Assembly (NCBI GenBank): GCA_963969395.1 | Contig: OZ017804.1 | Coordinates: 1,488,001-1,552,000, forward strand | Direction of reading: 5' to 3' | Source of the DNA: Pseudoscleropodium purum | Lineage: Eukaryota > Streptophyta > Bryopsida > Hypnales > Brachytheciaceae | DNA length: 64,000 nt | In this document: one piece after another, positions 1 to 12,775 of the stretch | How the letters are laid out: each line of letters starts with the position of its first letter | Position numbering within the stretch: the stretch's first letter is position 1 | Position numbers and translations under genes: made by a program | The notes under the pieces: model-generated | What the model was told of the DNA's origin: nothing | Databases searched by the model: none | The model's input: the letters and a program-made list of their open reading frames with translations, nothing else

Positions 1-2100
1 TTTTTTATTTTTGTATAGAAAAAGGGGATGTAGTGCATCGCACTTCTAGGTTAGTAATGCCCAATGATATTTTGTTTAAAGAAAGACTTTTGAAAAAGAT
101 GTGGTGGTTGACCATGAAACTTTCCAAATGGGGAGATTATGTGTAGATTGTAAGTGTATGAACTTAGCGACAAGAATGACAGCATTCCTTAGATTCTAGT
201 AGGTGCAGTTTGTGGGCTCTTGAGTTTGCAACTTTGAAAAGGACAGACATTTTTTCTATACGAAAAGAATGACAATGGCCAACAAGAATGTTTGCATTGA
301 GAAATTGAGTTGCCATTAGAAGAACAATGTGATTCACTTACTGTAAGTGAGGAGTTGTCTTCGAAATAGTAGTGCAAGCTAAGACTAGACATGGTGATTG
401 TGCTCACAGAGGTAAGCAATTTCTGGTGGCCATGAAATTCTTTGGAAGGCAAGAAATGTGTAGTGTATTCAAAAGAAGGGAAGTACATAAATAAGAATTG
501 ATGAGGTGTGTGATGTCTATAGCTTCATTGTATCTTTATAGCAATGTTTGCATATTAAATTTCAGGTACTACAAATGCTCTGAGTTTGAGGAAGATGATA
601 TGAGGTGGATACATTCATTTTTGTTGGGAACAATAGGAAGGTTTTAGTGTAGAAGAAATAGAACTACAAGAAACGTTTGTACATCATTTATATAGGACGT
701 TTGGGAGATAGCCACATGGAATTAGATGTTCACAAAGTGCCAATTACTTCAGCAATGTTGTAGACAATAGTTGCGAAGGAAGCATTCAAGCATTAGCAAT
801 GCACTTGTATTAGTTTTCAGAGTTCCAATGTCTCAAAAATAAATATAATGAAGCCACTTTTATCTTCATTTAGAGATTTGAACCCTTTTTTTAGTCCAGC
901 CTTATTTTCTCACTCTTGTTCTACTAATTTCGTTAATGAAGAAATTGAAAATGGCACTAGTATGAAGTTTTGCTTTTGCAAAGGGAGATGCGGGCCAATA
1001 ATTCCGAATTGTGAGGATGTGTTATTCAGCAGGCAAGTTTTGCATATATTTCCTAAACCAATATACAATTCCTAACAATGCCAATAGCATGTTCTAATCT
1101 GTCAGCAACAGATGCATGAATTCATTTTTAAGGGAAAACTATGCGCTTCATATTCGCTAACACATTTATATTAACAAGAAATGTATGTTGGCATTCAAAT
1201 AACAGAAATTGAAGAGTACATTCTATTATTCAATGAAGGATTGACAAGTTCATCATTCTTGGATGTCATCATTCATCCAATCTAATTTGAATGCATCTAT
1301 AAGTAAGGGCATCATGTCTATTCATTGAATGTAAAGGATATTTAGGTCTTCATGCTTGCATGAACATTAATCTCAATAAGAATTGATAGTTTGAATTCTT
1401 TATACTGAAATTGACAAGAAATCAAGAAAAAATTGATAGGTTCAGTTAATTTTGATAGAAGGACATTGCAATCTTTGGTTACTATCATTTATGAGAAAAT
1501 GTTGTCAAACTTTTGTCATTTAGAACCCTTTTCCCTCCTAGTGAGATGACAATGACAAATCGTCTTCATTACAAACTTCTAGGGTTAACTTCTAAGGGTT
1601 TTAAATCCTTAAATTTAATTTTTAGAAACTTTTTTTAAAGGTAAGGGAATTTACTAGCTATGGGATAAAATAGTTTTTATTTCATTTGGTGCCTAGTAGA
1701 AAAAAATTAGAAGATTTTTTAGGGCTTTAAGAGCCCTTGAGATATCAAGCCCTGTAAACTACGAAAATGAAATTGTTGTAGTGATTGCACAGCAGTCTAA
1801 CGTGGTTGAAACCCTACCACTTCAATTTAGAATTTTTTTCAACTTTGTTTTTCATTTTAAGAACTTAATTGTTTTTTCTAACAATCGGTTGTTCCCTTTG
1901 CTACGGGGAAAAACTACAAGGAAATAAGTCTGAAACAAGCTCTTAGAGCCCTTAAAAATCTTCTAATGGTTATGCATTTTTAAACTCAAAATGCTCAAAT
2001 CCAAACACTAAAATCCCCTTTGAAATGCCTTGAAATTAATTTTTAATTTTTTTCCATAGAGTATATTTATATTTACATAGAAAATTTTTATACATGAAAT
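1..2100. other. AT-rich intergenic, no gene recognised
   Basis: No open frame here resembles a known protein and none chains into plausible exons. The longest open frames are under 100 codons and of low complexity. Nothing else is seen beyond A/T runs. Confidence 0.6.
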
Positions 2101-2201
2101 TTGGATTAGTAGTGTGATTAATTTGGATTAGTAGTGTAATTAATTTGGATTAGTAGTGTGATTAATTTGGATTAGTAGTATGATTAATTTGGATTAGTAT
2201 G
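2101..2201. repeat. 22-bp tandem repeat, about 4.6 copies
   Basis: A 22-bp unit beginning TTGGATTAGTAGTGTGATTA starts at 2101, 2123, 2145, 2167 and 2189, with single-base variation between copies and a partial last copy. It is a minisatellite with no coding potential. It has no spacers and so is not a CRISPR array. Confidence 0.95.
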
Positions 2202-5200
2202 ATGAATCTTGTTTTCTAGGCAATTGAGGAATCTTCTTGAAAAAAATACTCCCTCTTGTCCCACTAAAAAATTCTAAATTGAAGTACAATTTTTGTCCTA
2301 CTAAAAACCTCCATTTATTGATTTTGACCATTGAATAAGCATTGGTTGTATTGAATGATCTTGTGGGAGTTAATGGCAAGCAATAAAGGAACATTCTCTC
2401 CTAGCAAATTTGGCCTTGCCTATACAAGCACCTTGAACTTGTTGCTTTGTCAAATAATTTGTTAACAATGGATTTAGAGCCCACTTTGGTGCTATAGAGA
2501 TTTATTCATGAAGGAGGCCAAATTTCATAGATGTTGTATTTAGCTTGGAAGTATATATTTCTACAATCCCATTGTTGCCACCAACCTTTAAATCATCAAA
2601 AATGATGAGTTGGCGGCATTTACAAACAATGCTCAAATATAACACCATCCACATAGATTTGAGGGGCCTAAATGATGGCACCAAAGTTGGAGATTTTGCA
2701 AAGATCTAGGAGATAGTTTATTAGTTCTAGAATGTATGTATCATACACTAGCACAAAGACTAAGAATATTGTTAATCTTTCAAGGGAAAGGTTTTGGGAG
2801 TTTTTTTGTGGAATAGAAGGAGTAATGTATAGGTTTCTTTCCTCAATGCAATTTTCACAATTTTTCAAAACAAAAAAATTCATCATGTATAGATTACTTA
2901 CTACAACAATATCACCATTAGGATTGACATGTTTTGGTTCTATTTTAGAACTATTAAAAGATTCTACTTTGCCTTCCATCTTGTACTTATTTCTACCTAA
3001 TAATTTTTTAAGAATGAAAATGATTAGCTTTTCTATAGAATATTTTTGGTAGATTTACAAATTAATTCCCCATCAAGAAGATTTAAACCTCAAAAATTTG
3101 TAGTTCAAAAAATTTAAGTTAAGGAAATTCAAGGTGTACGAACCTAATAAATCAAGGTGAAATAAACCCTTTTGTTTTTTACTGTGAACACTTATATTTT
3201 ACAATCTACATAGAAAAAGTGTTTTGAAAATTTTCCGACCAATTCTCATATAAGTCTAATGCAAGATCCGAAATAAACTTATAATAAATATACAAAAAGA
3301 ATACTTTTTATTAGATGTAACTCTTTGCACTAGAAATAACACTTTTGGAGCATTTTTTTCAAGAAATATAGTCATGAACATGCATTATATATCTAAGCAA
3401 TAGTCTTTGTATGAAAAGGTATTATTTCTTCCTAGATGTCTTTGAAAGACTTTTAGTATAATTCAAGGATCAAGGTTAGTTGAAGAGCCATGTAAAACAA
3501 TTTTATTCATTGTAGCTCATAGCCTCTTTTCAAGAATAGAAAAGGAACCCTTTGCCTCATCGGTGAGCAATTTTACGAACCTTTAAGGGTTAAGCTTAAC
3601 TTTAAAAGAAGAGTTGGTTAGTGTAGAAATCATCTTGTTTTAGTACTATGTGAATTGTTGGCTTAAAAAAATGCAAAAGATTTCATTGGAAGTCAAACTA
3701 CTCTAGAAGACTTCCCCTTTTCACACAAAATTTTGAGGATGAACAGATGCACTTCTATCCTGCATGGAGAGATTCTTTGTCACTCATGAGCCGAAAAACA
3801 TCCGTGGTGTCATTTAAGGGTTAAACAATCGCCAAAGCACCTATCCACTTCCGTGTGCTTTCACACTTGAAGAATATATGTGCTGACAAGTGTGACAACA
3901 GAGTTGAAAAACGTGCGTTCTTGTCTGTAGGTGAACCTGGCCCAACATTTGGGTTCTTGGTTAGAAAGGAGAGAACAGTACAGTAGCTAGCTCTGAGCCT
4001 CTGATATGGGCAGGTTTGAGAAGGAGCCAGGACCACAAGCGCCGGCGTGGGGCGCAGTCGTGTCCAAAAGTTTTCCATTAAACAGGCAGTTGGTCAGGCT
4101 CTGTGGGGACATTCAAACAAAAAATCTGCCCTTCCACTTTAACAATATGGTCTACTCCTGGGCAAGGTAGTACAATCCTAGGACCCGAGTAAAAAGCTGG
4201 TGGTATCTGCGCAGGAATTAACACGAGCCCGAAAGCTTATCTTGGATTCTTATAGCCTTGGAGGTGGAGGGAGCAACCGTCATTCATGCGATTCGTCAGC
4301 GAGGAGTGGAGGTCCGAGTGGAGTAGACAAGCAAGTGAATATCTAAGTTAAGAGCATCCTCAACAGCTTTTATTTCGTTCAGTTGGGACACTCAGAAACA
4401 CGATCAAAACTCTCTTGTTTTTGGCAATTAATTTACATTGACACTCTTTTGACACGAAGCTCAAGGTGAACGAACCAGCTACTATATCACTTTCATCTCA
4501 ATTCCGCCCTTGCTTGTGTACCCAAGGAGTACGTTTCAGAACAAAAATGCACATCACAAGTACATGAGGAATTGGAATTTTCGTGGTAACTGAGGTTGGT
4601 TCCCTGAAAGTGCCAACAAAATGTTGCTATAGTTTTGTTTATCAACACCCTAACTTAGTGTCAAAATAATTGTCGAACTTGACATGTCGAAAAGAATGTT
4701 GGAAAAATCGTTGAGGAAATTGTTGGGAAGAACGACCAAATGATGGATTTAGTGGCGTTACAAGCAATGTTACGCCAAAAAAAGTGACAGTATCGAAAAA
4801 TAAAATTTCTGATACATTTTTGGAGTTGTCTGGGTTGCCCAAATTGTTGCCTGAACTATTGTTCTAGGTACCTGCCTGCAAGCAACGAGGATTTTAGTTT
4901 AGTTCTATGTTTGAAATTGACAATTTTTTTGCAACTTATAAAAAATGAGTTGTCTATATAACATTTTTCCACCTCTGATCTTCTATTTTCGAGGTGTAGG
5001 AACCTTCAAAGCACTTGTTAGTAGATTTCCCTTGTAAATTTTCCTGAAATGCAAGAGGCAATCAGATCCAATCCAACTTGTTATGTATTTTTAAAGCTTG
5101 GGGGAACAAAATATGAATTTCTAAAGTGAAGAACATATTCAGTGTTTTCTGAAAACTTCTTCGACAACATTTTGACGCTTTTTTTCACACTTTTTTAGAA

Positions 5201-5429
5201 ACTCGCCATCTTTCTGAGACTTTTTTTGATATATAATTTTTTCCAGTACTAAAATGTGAAAAAGTTGTAAATTTCATGGCATTCCATTGTCTAACTCCTC
5301 AATCAATAATGGTATGCAAAAAGTGCCTGACCACCCCCACTCTTTCTAGGTTGGGTAGTGTAAGCGTTCCCCTTGTCATCATCCCACTGGGGACTAAGGT
5401 AGGAGGCTCTAAAAGCAACCCTGTAAGGG
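2202..5429. other. AT-rich intergenic with old repeats
   Basis: No gene recognised. The stretch 4170-4360 is somewhat richer in G+C but has no recognisable product. TTAAGGGTTAA-like motifs at about 3590 and 3812 resemble the ends of the TTAA elements described at 16-20 kb, but matching left ends could not be assigned. Confidence 0.5.
3640..3829. repeat. Diverged dispersed repeat (copy 1 of 2)
   Basis: Shares ordered blocks with 53190-53380, for example a TAGAAGACTT block and a GGGAGACTCTTTG / GAGATTCTTTG block. Both end in a CATTTA...TTAA-type terminus. The similarity is patchy, so it is an old repeat, possibly related to the TTAA elements at 16-20 kb. Confidence 0.5.
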
Positions 5430-5620
5430 CAGAATCGCCTTTCTTTATAGGTTTGCATGAACAAAATATTTTTAGCTCATTTTTCAGAGAAAGAAAAATG
5501 AATGCCTCATGTAACACAAGTGGTTTCATATTTTTTGAAGCATTTTTGAATTAGTTATGAATTTTCAAAGATTTCTGTAGTAAGTACCTATTTTTGACCA
5601 TAGGTCTCCAAAAATCTGTC
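5430..5620. repeat. Diverged dispersed repeat (copy 1 of 2)
   Basis: Aligns in order with 6975-7160 through shared blocks: AAGGGCAG, GCCTTTCT, ACAAGTGGTTTCA, and a GTACCTATT/ATACCTATT plus CATAGG block. Both are in the same orientation. No coding capacity or terminal structure is seen. Confidence 0.7.
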
Positions 5621-6099
5621 CCGTTGCAACTTTTAAAGCAATTTCTGAACCATGGAGGAGATGATTGGCGCTTGGAATAAATTAAGTAAATTTTTCTTGA
5701 TTCATTCAATAGCAACAGTGGTCCATGTAAAGATCACCTCCCATCCACTTTACAATCAGCTATGGAGCGGGTTGCAAGGAGAGGGTCGCAATTACAGCCT
5801 CCTACCTTATTTCGAGGGACGCGGTCTTCGCGTAGTAGGTAGCATGTGACGGAATTGTCGAAATTTCACTGGAAAAGCAAATTTGTTGATTCTGTCCGGC
5901 ATTTGTTTGTTCCTGCCCTCCGTCAGCTGCCTGCATTTCAGGAAGCAAGTCAGTCAGTCCTCCAACTCAACGAAAACTGAACATGTTAAGTTAAGCTTGT
6001 AATCGTTGCAACCACTGACAATGGACGTCATCAATGGTACTAGTATCTTCAGTCAGTCTGTCTGTCTGTATGTCTGACCACAACTGTTGGTAAGTTAAT

Positions 6100-6775
6100 C
6101 GTATTAATTACGACGGATGGAAGCGAGCGAGCTGCTGCAATTGCACTCCACCCCGCCTGCACAATGCCCACAGTGCCTGCGGGCTGAGACTGAGCAGCCC
6201 GACCCATTCTGGCGTTGCACAGTGTCCGATTCACACTGGCCATCACGGCGTCCATCGGGGAAGAGGGGAAACGTGGCACGGACAAGGACCGCGGGGCCGG
6301 GGGAGGGACGACCGCGCAACGTCCAAGCACGTTCCACGACATTGGGAACCCTCGACATTGGGAGCACGGCACATTCGAACTTTAGTAATCTGAAGCAAAA
6401 AATCTCAAGGCCTCATCAGTCCTGACTCCGGATTCCTGAATTGATTTGATGAGTGAACTGAGGAAGCTGTGAGTAATCTTCTTTTAAATTATTAGTGGGG
6501 TCGAGACTGGGGTCCTGTGGGGCGAGAGAGAGCTGCGGCTGGGGGCGTGAGTGGGGGCAAGAGAACAGCGAGGAAAGGCGGACTAAGGACGACAGACAGA
6601 CAGTCGGGAAGCTAGGACAAGGCACGGGGAACACGCGCACGCGTTCCAGGCCAGCAGGCACGTCAGGACGTGGGAACGGAGAAGGGAACAGCGCGAGACG
6701 GGAAGCGGGACGGGACTCGGGAGGCGGGAGCTCGGGAGCCCCGCAGGAATTGGAAGGGCATGTACATAATTATAC
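6100..6775. other. GC-rich island without a recognised gene
   Basis: This stretch is sharply richer in G+C than its surroundings and carries a purine-rich block at about 6500-6740. A short TCTG microsatellite precedes it at about 6052-6078. Several overlapping open frames exist on both strands, but they are explained by base composition and none resembles a known protein. It may be a 5' exon or promoter of an unrecognised transcript. Confidence 0.4.
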
Positions 6776-6974
6776 GGAGAACCATTCATGGGAAAGTTTT
6801 TCTTTTTTAGTTTTTTTTTTTAAATTTAAAATTTTATTTATTTATTATTTTTCGACAAATGAAGCGAATTCCATTGAAAGGAGTAAAATACAAAAACCTC
6901 CAGTCACAAGTGGCCTAACAAGGAGAACAAGGACAAACAAAACTAAACTAAGGTAGTGTGCTCATAAAGTGTCC

Positions 6975-7160
6975 CTTTAAGGGCAGGTTGGCCTTTCTGA
7001 TGGGTTTTAGATGTTTGAAAGAATTTTTTTACTTTTTTTTCACTTGAAAATAAACAAATGCAGAATCTAATACAAGTGGTTTCAGATTTTTTGGAGAACT
7101 TCTGAATTTCCAAAGAATTCTCCTTTAGATACCTATTCTTGATCATAGGCCTTGCAAAAC
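6975..7160. repeat. Diverged dispersed repeat (copy 2 of 2)
   Basis: Partner of 5430-5620, same orientation and same order of shared blocks. It lies directly after the GC-rich island. Confidence 0.7.
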
Positions 7161-7169
7161 CCACATACA

Positions 7170-9179
7170 CATAATTTGAAAAATGATATGGATTGATATA
7201 AAAAAAAGCGCTGCGGCATGCAAAAAGTATTATACAAGGTTCTCAAATACAATCATTATCAAACTTAAATGAACCCTAAACTCTTTAGCATTTGTGAGAA
7301 GGCAATTGAGCAATCAATTTTCATTTAGAAACATTAAGTAGACACATTTTTATTCTGAAATGAACACACTCTAGCTCTTATTCCATCCATTGATGAAGTA
7401 TGAACCAATACCTAACAAATCTTATTATGCTCTCACATAATCAACAATTCACTCCAGAACCACTTCTTATCCATTTTACAGCTTCTTATAGGAATTATTT
7501 AAAGAAGAGGGTCCCAACAAGAGCCCTCTTCTATAAAATGCAAAGACCTAATACAATAGACTCATGGAAGGGAAAAAATGCTAAGTAGAGTGTAGGAAGA
7601 AGTTATGTCTATCCTCACAGCAAATAGTGTCTCTTTTGAGCTCATTGTCATTGTGAACTCAAAATTTGTTCTTTTTACTTCATTTTGTATACTCCCCACA
7701 ATCAATTGAAATATAGTTTAAATTTAAAAAATTTCAATATCCCTACCTTCCCCTCCTCCCTACAATTAGTTCAGAAATAATTTTAATTAAATTTTATTCA
7801 GTATTTCCTCCCTCCCCTCCCCCTCTTTGTAATTCTAAAAGTCAAGTTGCTTACCAAATGAATATGGGATATATGTTTTCTATGTGTGAATCTCAATATG
7901 TATCTCAAAATGTATATGTAACCATATCCTTATTGTATACATATTTTTAGTATTACAATACCGTATATGTATTCGTATCAAAGTATCTATATCCATATCA
8001 GACTATCTATATTTGTATCAAAGTATCATATCCATATTTCTCGTTTCTTTTGGAGATCAATGGTTAGGAAGGGGGTTCATAATTTTTTTTTAAATCAACA
8101 ACTCTCGTTTTTTTGCACGGATGGGGGCTCATTAATTGGCTAGTTTGGTAGGATTTATCAAGTGGGTGGGTGGGGGGTGACAAGGCAAGATTGGCTTGTT
8201 ACAGCAATGGTTTTCATTTTTCTAGGCACATCGACGGCAGTTGGGGAGATTAGTTTTTTTCTTTCACATCTAACGGTGGAGGTTTTTTCAAATAGGGGTG
8301 GGTAGCATGGCACTATTGATTCTGTAACTATAGTATATATGTTGTGAGGCATCTCACAAGCACCCCTTAGAGCGGTGCCATGCCAAGGGGGCTTTCACGG
8401 GGGGTGGATTTATAGGAAAGTTTGGTAAAAAATTCTTTTTTTGGTAATTCTTCATTTTTTATATGCATGAAGGAAGCACCATGGATTTTCAAAATTCAAG
8501 TAATGAAATCCACACAAATTCATTGTAAAGATAGACATAATAAAATGTGATTGAATTCAATAAAACACAATGAAGTAGGTTTCAAACTTTTACATCAACC
8601 TCTAGTCAGTTGTATGGATTTGTTCTAATAGCGCATGCGAGAATAATCTACCAAGTGTCTAAGTCATACTATCTTAAATTATGTAGTGCCAATTAATATA
8701 TTACTACATTCTATCAGCTTTTACATTTTTTTAGTGGTGAAACTAATTTTACAAGCATCAATTGCTAATCCTCCCCCCACTACTAAGACAAATTAGAATA
8801 TTCCATAGTGTTTTATCTCACCCCAAATATCAAAGGTTTTAGACCATTTCACAATTTCAATTTCCTTTTTACAAAATTACATCTTCATTAGTGCTTTCAA
8901 AGTTTATTATACTCTATTGTTCACTTTTCACTAAATTTTGTTTTGAAAAATCATGCTCTCAAAGTTATGCTTGGTGGATTTAAAGTGGTCATATGGCCTA
9001 ACCAACTAACCCCCCCCAAAAAAGAGACTTCCATATACCAAAATCAATCAAACTTTGTAGTAGAAACAAAAGGTTTTTTAGAATTCTACTTAGAAGTGTA
9101 CAACTTTTGTGAGAGGATAAAGTGTAATGAAAGGCCTGTAAATAGTGGAAGAAACAACTTTCTCACTTCCTAGGAATAC
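7170..9179. other. AT-rich intergenic, no gene recognised
   Basis: Low-complexity sequence, including an ATATC/TATCAAAG-rich stretch at about 7900-8040. No open frame is supported as a gene. Confidence 0.55.
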
Positions 9180-9510
9180 ATTATAACTTTTGACTTGAAC
9201 TTTTTGGTTGCTTTTAGTTTGGCAGCAAGACAATATTGATCCTAAGGTGTAGTTTCTTTCGATTCACATAGAAGTGTGAACATCATGGAATTTGACAAAA
9301 ATAGTTTTGATTTAAATTTTATATATTTATTAGAACTTTGCATGGAAGTCTATCCTTAAGCCCACAAATCAACAATAAGCCTTTTGACCTTGATTTTGGT
9401 TGTTTTTAGTTTGGCAACAAAACAAAATTGTTTCTAAAATGTGGATTCTCTTGCTTCATATAAAAATATGAACATCATGGAAATCAAGAAAAGTAGTTTT
9501 GATTTAAAAA
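9180..9510. repeat. Two diverged copies of a dispersed repeat
   Basis: Copies at about 9183-9330 and 9385-9510 share GACTTGA/GACCTTGA, GCTTTTAGTTTGGCA, GAACATCATGGAA and AGTTTTGATTTAAA blocks in the same order and orientation. A third, more diverged copy is at about 40785-40990. No terminal repeats or coding capacity are visible. Confidence 0.65.
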
Positions 9511-10200
9511 AATTGTTTCTTGAATTTACCTTTGCATAGAAGTCTACTCTTACTAAGCCTACAACAAGCCATTGACCTTTATTTTGAATGTCTTCAATTG
9601 CTTTTTCTCCTTCATTCATATAAGGTAGAAGCACCAATAACCAACCATGCCCAATATCCAACATGGAGGGTGTGCTATTTTTAACCTTAGCCAAATTTCA
9701 AGCTTGAAATTTGTTTTATATGTCCTTTTTAATATTGGGACTAATAAGGTTATGACACATTACCTAAAGAAGTGAGAAAGAAAGTACAATCTTGAAGGAT
9801 TGGAATTCAAGGACTCTAGACATTGCTTATAGGTCAAGAATTCGTTTGCTTCTAGAAATGCACTGTAAATTCAATTTTTTGAATATAAATCTGAAAATTT
9901 ATCAATCTCCATATTTCCTTTCATCCTGCATGGGAAAAATATTCTCCAACTCATACTCCACAGAATCTGCTCCCAAATTGCTTGTTTGATCGGTTATTGG
10001 TGCCTCCACCTTAGAGCCATTTTGCAAGCTGAAGGGCATGCAACCTTCAAAATCCGACCCTGCGACCGGGTCTCCACTTCTGCAGTGCTCAAGACCAGGT
10101 CAGGGAGGATATCCGGCAGGATGAGCAGCCTAGGGTGCAGTGCCCGTCAGAGGACACGCTCATCTTGTCATTGAAGGACTTACTGTCGGTATGGCGATGA
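9511..10200. other. Intergenic, no gene recognised
   Basis: AT-rich to about 9980, then a step to higher G+C that continues into the VQ gene region. No gene identified. Confidence 0.45.
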
Positions 10201-10220
10201 AGCTGCACAGCGGCTGCGGC

Positions 10221-11330
10221 GGGAGTCAACACGCGTCAACCGTGATCGTGTTGACTGTGCTCAGGGGGATCAGCTGAGCTATCGCTAAGTGTTTTTTTGT
10301 TTTTTTTCGAGGCAAATGAAACGGAACCATCGCTAAGTGTAACCTGCCTGGACGGAGGTGATGAAGGAGGCCCCAGATCGACTGGCCCATACGCCATCTG
10401 CCATAGACGGAAATGAAGCCTTGAATTTGATTAACTTGAATCGAATTTAGTGCAGTCCATCGTCAGCCCTCCACCCTCTCGATACTGGAGGCGACCGTAG
10501 TGTCATCGCCACTCTTTCCCCTTCCAGATCCTATAATTCGTAACTGCCTTTTGGTCCTCAACGCAGCCAAGTATCGTTGCCACCCTGAGTTCATCCGTGC
10601 TCTTTCTCCGCCCTTTCGGTCCCTCCGCGGTCACTCTGCATTGCACGTAGCTTACTTGGCCCCCATCATGCCCTGCTCTTTAATGCTGCACTTGCCTCCG
10701 TCGCCTCGCTCGTGCTCTCATTCGACTTGCACGGAATTGTTCTTCCTTCCCCACTCGATCGATACCCAGTGTTCCTCTCTACTGAAGTCGGTGCTTCACC
10801 TACCCGTAACATTCATTTGTTTGGAAGTCGATCAAATTGTCTAAATTGCAGTCGCTTGTGGTGACCCCGACTCAGTGATTTCTGTGGTCAGAGCTGTGGG
10901 GTAACCGATTTCGTGCACGCGCACGAGAACTGACTGGGCGAAGGGAGTCAACTGGCTCTCGAAGTTTGGGATTTCGGGATCGATTGGGGTCGATCTGGCG
11001 ATCTTGAGTGTGGCGCTGCACTAGTCGGGGGTTCTGGGTTGCATATTTTACTGGGCACTGCACTCTGTGGCTTACCGATAGATTGAAGGTGAATGCGAAG
11101 TTCTTTTAACCAGATTCTCATTGAAATCTAGGGAGCGGGGGAAATTTTGCCCGTGGCAGAGGTAGTTCCGGTGCTTGCATCAAGTACAACGTCAAGATCC
11201 TGAGAATTCTGTTGGGTTTTCAAAGAAAAAGTTAGTTAAGCTACTCTGAGGACAGGTAATTAAGATTCTCGTACTCCAAAATACCTCTACTATCGGAATT
11301 CTGTAGATTCATTGGTATGAGTATTGACCA
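10221..11330 (+). promoter_or_regulatory. Upstream region of the VQ gene with clustered W-box cores
   Basis: W-box cores (TTGAC or its complement GTCAA) lie at 10224-10229 (reverse), 10235-10239 (reverse) and 10251-10256 (TTGACT), all within 33 bp. Further ones lie at 10946-10951 (reverse) and 11324-11329 (TTGACC). WRKY factors bind this core, and VQ proteins are known WRKY partners, so WRKY control of the downstream VQ gene is a reasonable inference. The transcription start is not determined. A TCGCGCAG acceptor-like site ends at about 11580, so the 5' UTR may contain an intron. Confidence 0.4.
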
Positions 11331-11617
11331 CCTTCTGTCCTAGTACTGCGTGAACAGATAGATTCCATTCACGAGTCGATCGTTTCAGTAACTGAAATTT
11401 TGTCTGGACTTCCATGTCCGTAGAGAACACAACTCAGAAGGTAGAATGCAAGTCCGTAGGAATGTTCAAAAATGTGATTTCAGTGAGAAGTCGTCGGCTT
11501 AGGAATTGGATTCTGCATTTCTCATGTAGTATTAATCTGCGCCACCAATTGTACTCTCATTTCTATTCCACTCGCGCAGATTGAGAAGACGAGAGAGAGA
11601 TTACCACGGAAAGCAAT

Positions 11618-12772
11618 ATGCAACAATTGGAGACCGTGTACAGCGTGGGCAAAGTAGGCGCCTGGCCAGCGGCGTCCCCCACCAGCGTGCTGGAGGAAGA
11701 CCCCAGCGACTTCATGGCCGATTGTTCAGGGGAGGCGTCGCCCCCTCCCTCCGTCAGCCAACCAAGCACCTCCTCGCCCATTCGCGGCTCTCCACTCAGT
11801 CGCTCCCCACTGCAGGGCTCTCCACCACGCTCCTCCAGCAGCAGCGACGCTGCAATGCAACAGCAGCAGGATTCTCGGTCAGCAAGTGTGGAGGGGCACA
11901 AGACCTCCCGATCTCTCGTTCAGACGCTACAGGAATGTCTCACTTCGCTGCCGCAATCCACCACCTCGGGAGACAGCAATAGGCGCTCGTTGAGCGATCC
12001 AACAGGAGCCACGACGTCGTCATCGCTGCAATCCTCATCGCGCTCCGCGAGTAAACGCCGCCCCCGCGCGTCTCGACGCACACCGACGACGATTTTGGAG
12101 ACTGATCCCAGCGACTTTCGCGATATGGTGCAGAAGCTGACGGGCATCCCTAGCGCCACCCCAACGCCGGCTGCCGCGCCTGTGCGCCCTCGCCCGCAGC
12201 GCGCCAACTCTAACGGCAACTTCATCCGGCCCGAAACCCTGCGCTCCATTCGCCACCTGCCGGCCATGGGCCCCCCGCCGCCCTTGCCCACGCCGCTCCC
12301 GCCCTTCCTCCAACACTTGCAGCGCAGGCCCACATCCGAGATGATCCATCCCACGACCGTCAAGCCGGCCCAATCCTGCCCCTTACCCTTCGCCCGCTCA
12401 TGCAAGCGGGAATTCGACCAAACAGAAGATCACATGACATCGGATAGCCCGTCATCGGAGAGCTTGATGAAGCGGGCGATGTCGGCGCCCACGACGTCGA
12501 TGCCGTCGTGGTGGTGGGAACAGGAATCGGAGTCTCGCAATATCGACATGACCGCCGATGCCAACCCTCCCTTCGCCATGTCCAATTCTTCCGAATCGCC
12601 TTCTGCTTACAAAACGGACAGTCTGGGAATGGAAAATCTGCTTCCAGTATGCGAGGCACCAACGGAATACGTCCGCATGGATTCTGCGGGTGGGCAATGG
12701 GTGCAAGAGGAGCAAGAGTTTACCTTTAGCCAGCTTGAGTCATGGTTGGCGACAGAGTCCATGCGCGGTTAG
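11618..12772 (+). CDS. VQ-motif protein, probable WRKY-interacting transcriptional cofactor
   Basis: Single-exon gene for 384 residues. The VQ motif FRDMVQKLTG (residues about 167-176, pattern FxxxVQxLTG) is complete. It is preceded by TTILETDPSD and by a basic stretch KRRPRASRR (about 146-154) that could be a nuclear localisation signal. VQ proteins are plant nuclear cofactors that bind WRKY factors through this motif; several are MAP-kinase substrates. The region at residues 41-70 has repeated Ser-Pro pairs, which fits but does not prove MAPK phosphorylation. Residues 22-34 (TSVLEEDPSDFMA) resemble the sequence leading into the VQ motif but lack the VQ core. The rest is low-complexity Ser/Pro-rich and probably disordered. 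The C terminus is acidic/aromatic (FTFSQLESWL). The first ATG of the long frame is used. Intronless structure is common in this family. The other frames here are shadows. Confidence 0.9.
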   Translation: MQQLETVYSVGKVGAWPAASPTSVLEEDPSDFMADCSGEASPPPSVSQPSTSSPIRGSPLSRSPLQGSPPRSSSSSDAAMQQQQDSRSASVEGHKTSRSLVQTLQECLTSLPQSTTSGDSNRRSLSDPTGATTSSSLQSSSRSASKRRPRASRRTPTTILETDPSDFRDMVQKLTGIPSATPTPAAAPVRPRPQRANSNGNFIRPETLRSIRHLPAMGPPPPLPTPLPPFLQHLQRRPTSEMIHPTTVKPAQSCPLPFARSCKREFDQTEDHMTSDSPSSESLMKRAMSAPTTSMPSWWWEQESESRNIDMTADANPPFAMSNSSESPSAYKTDSLGMENLLPVCEAPTEYVRMDSAGGQWVQEEQEFTFSQLESWLATESMRG

Positions 12773-12775
12773 CTC

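Noticed and set aside
2101..2201. Regular short repeat resembling a CRISPR array
   Set aside because: Units are contiguous with no spacers, and the window is clearly a plant nuclear genome.
6117..6956. GC-rich frames as a gene
   Set aside because: Frames on both strands are similarly open, none is protein-like and no splice chain could be built.
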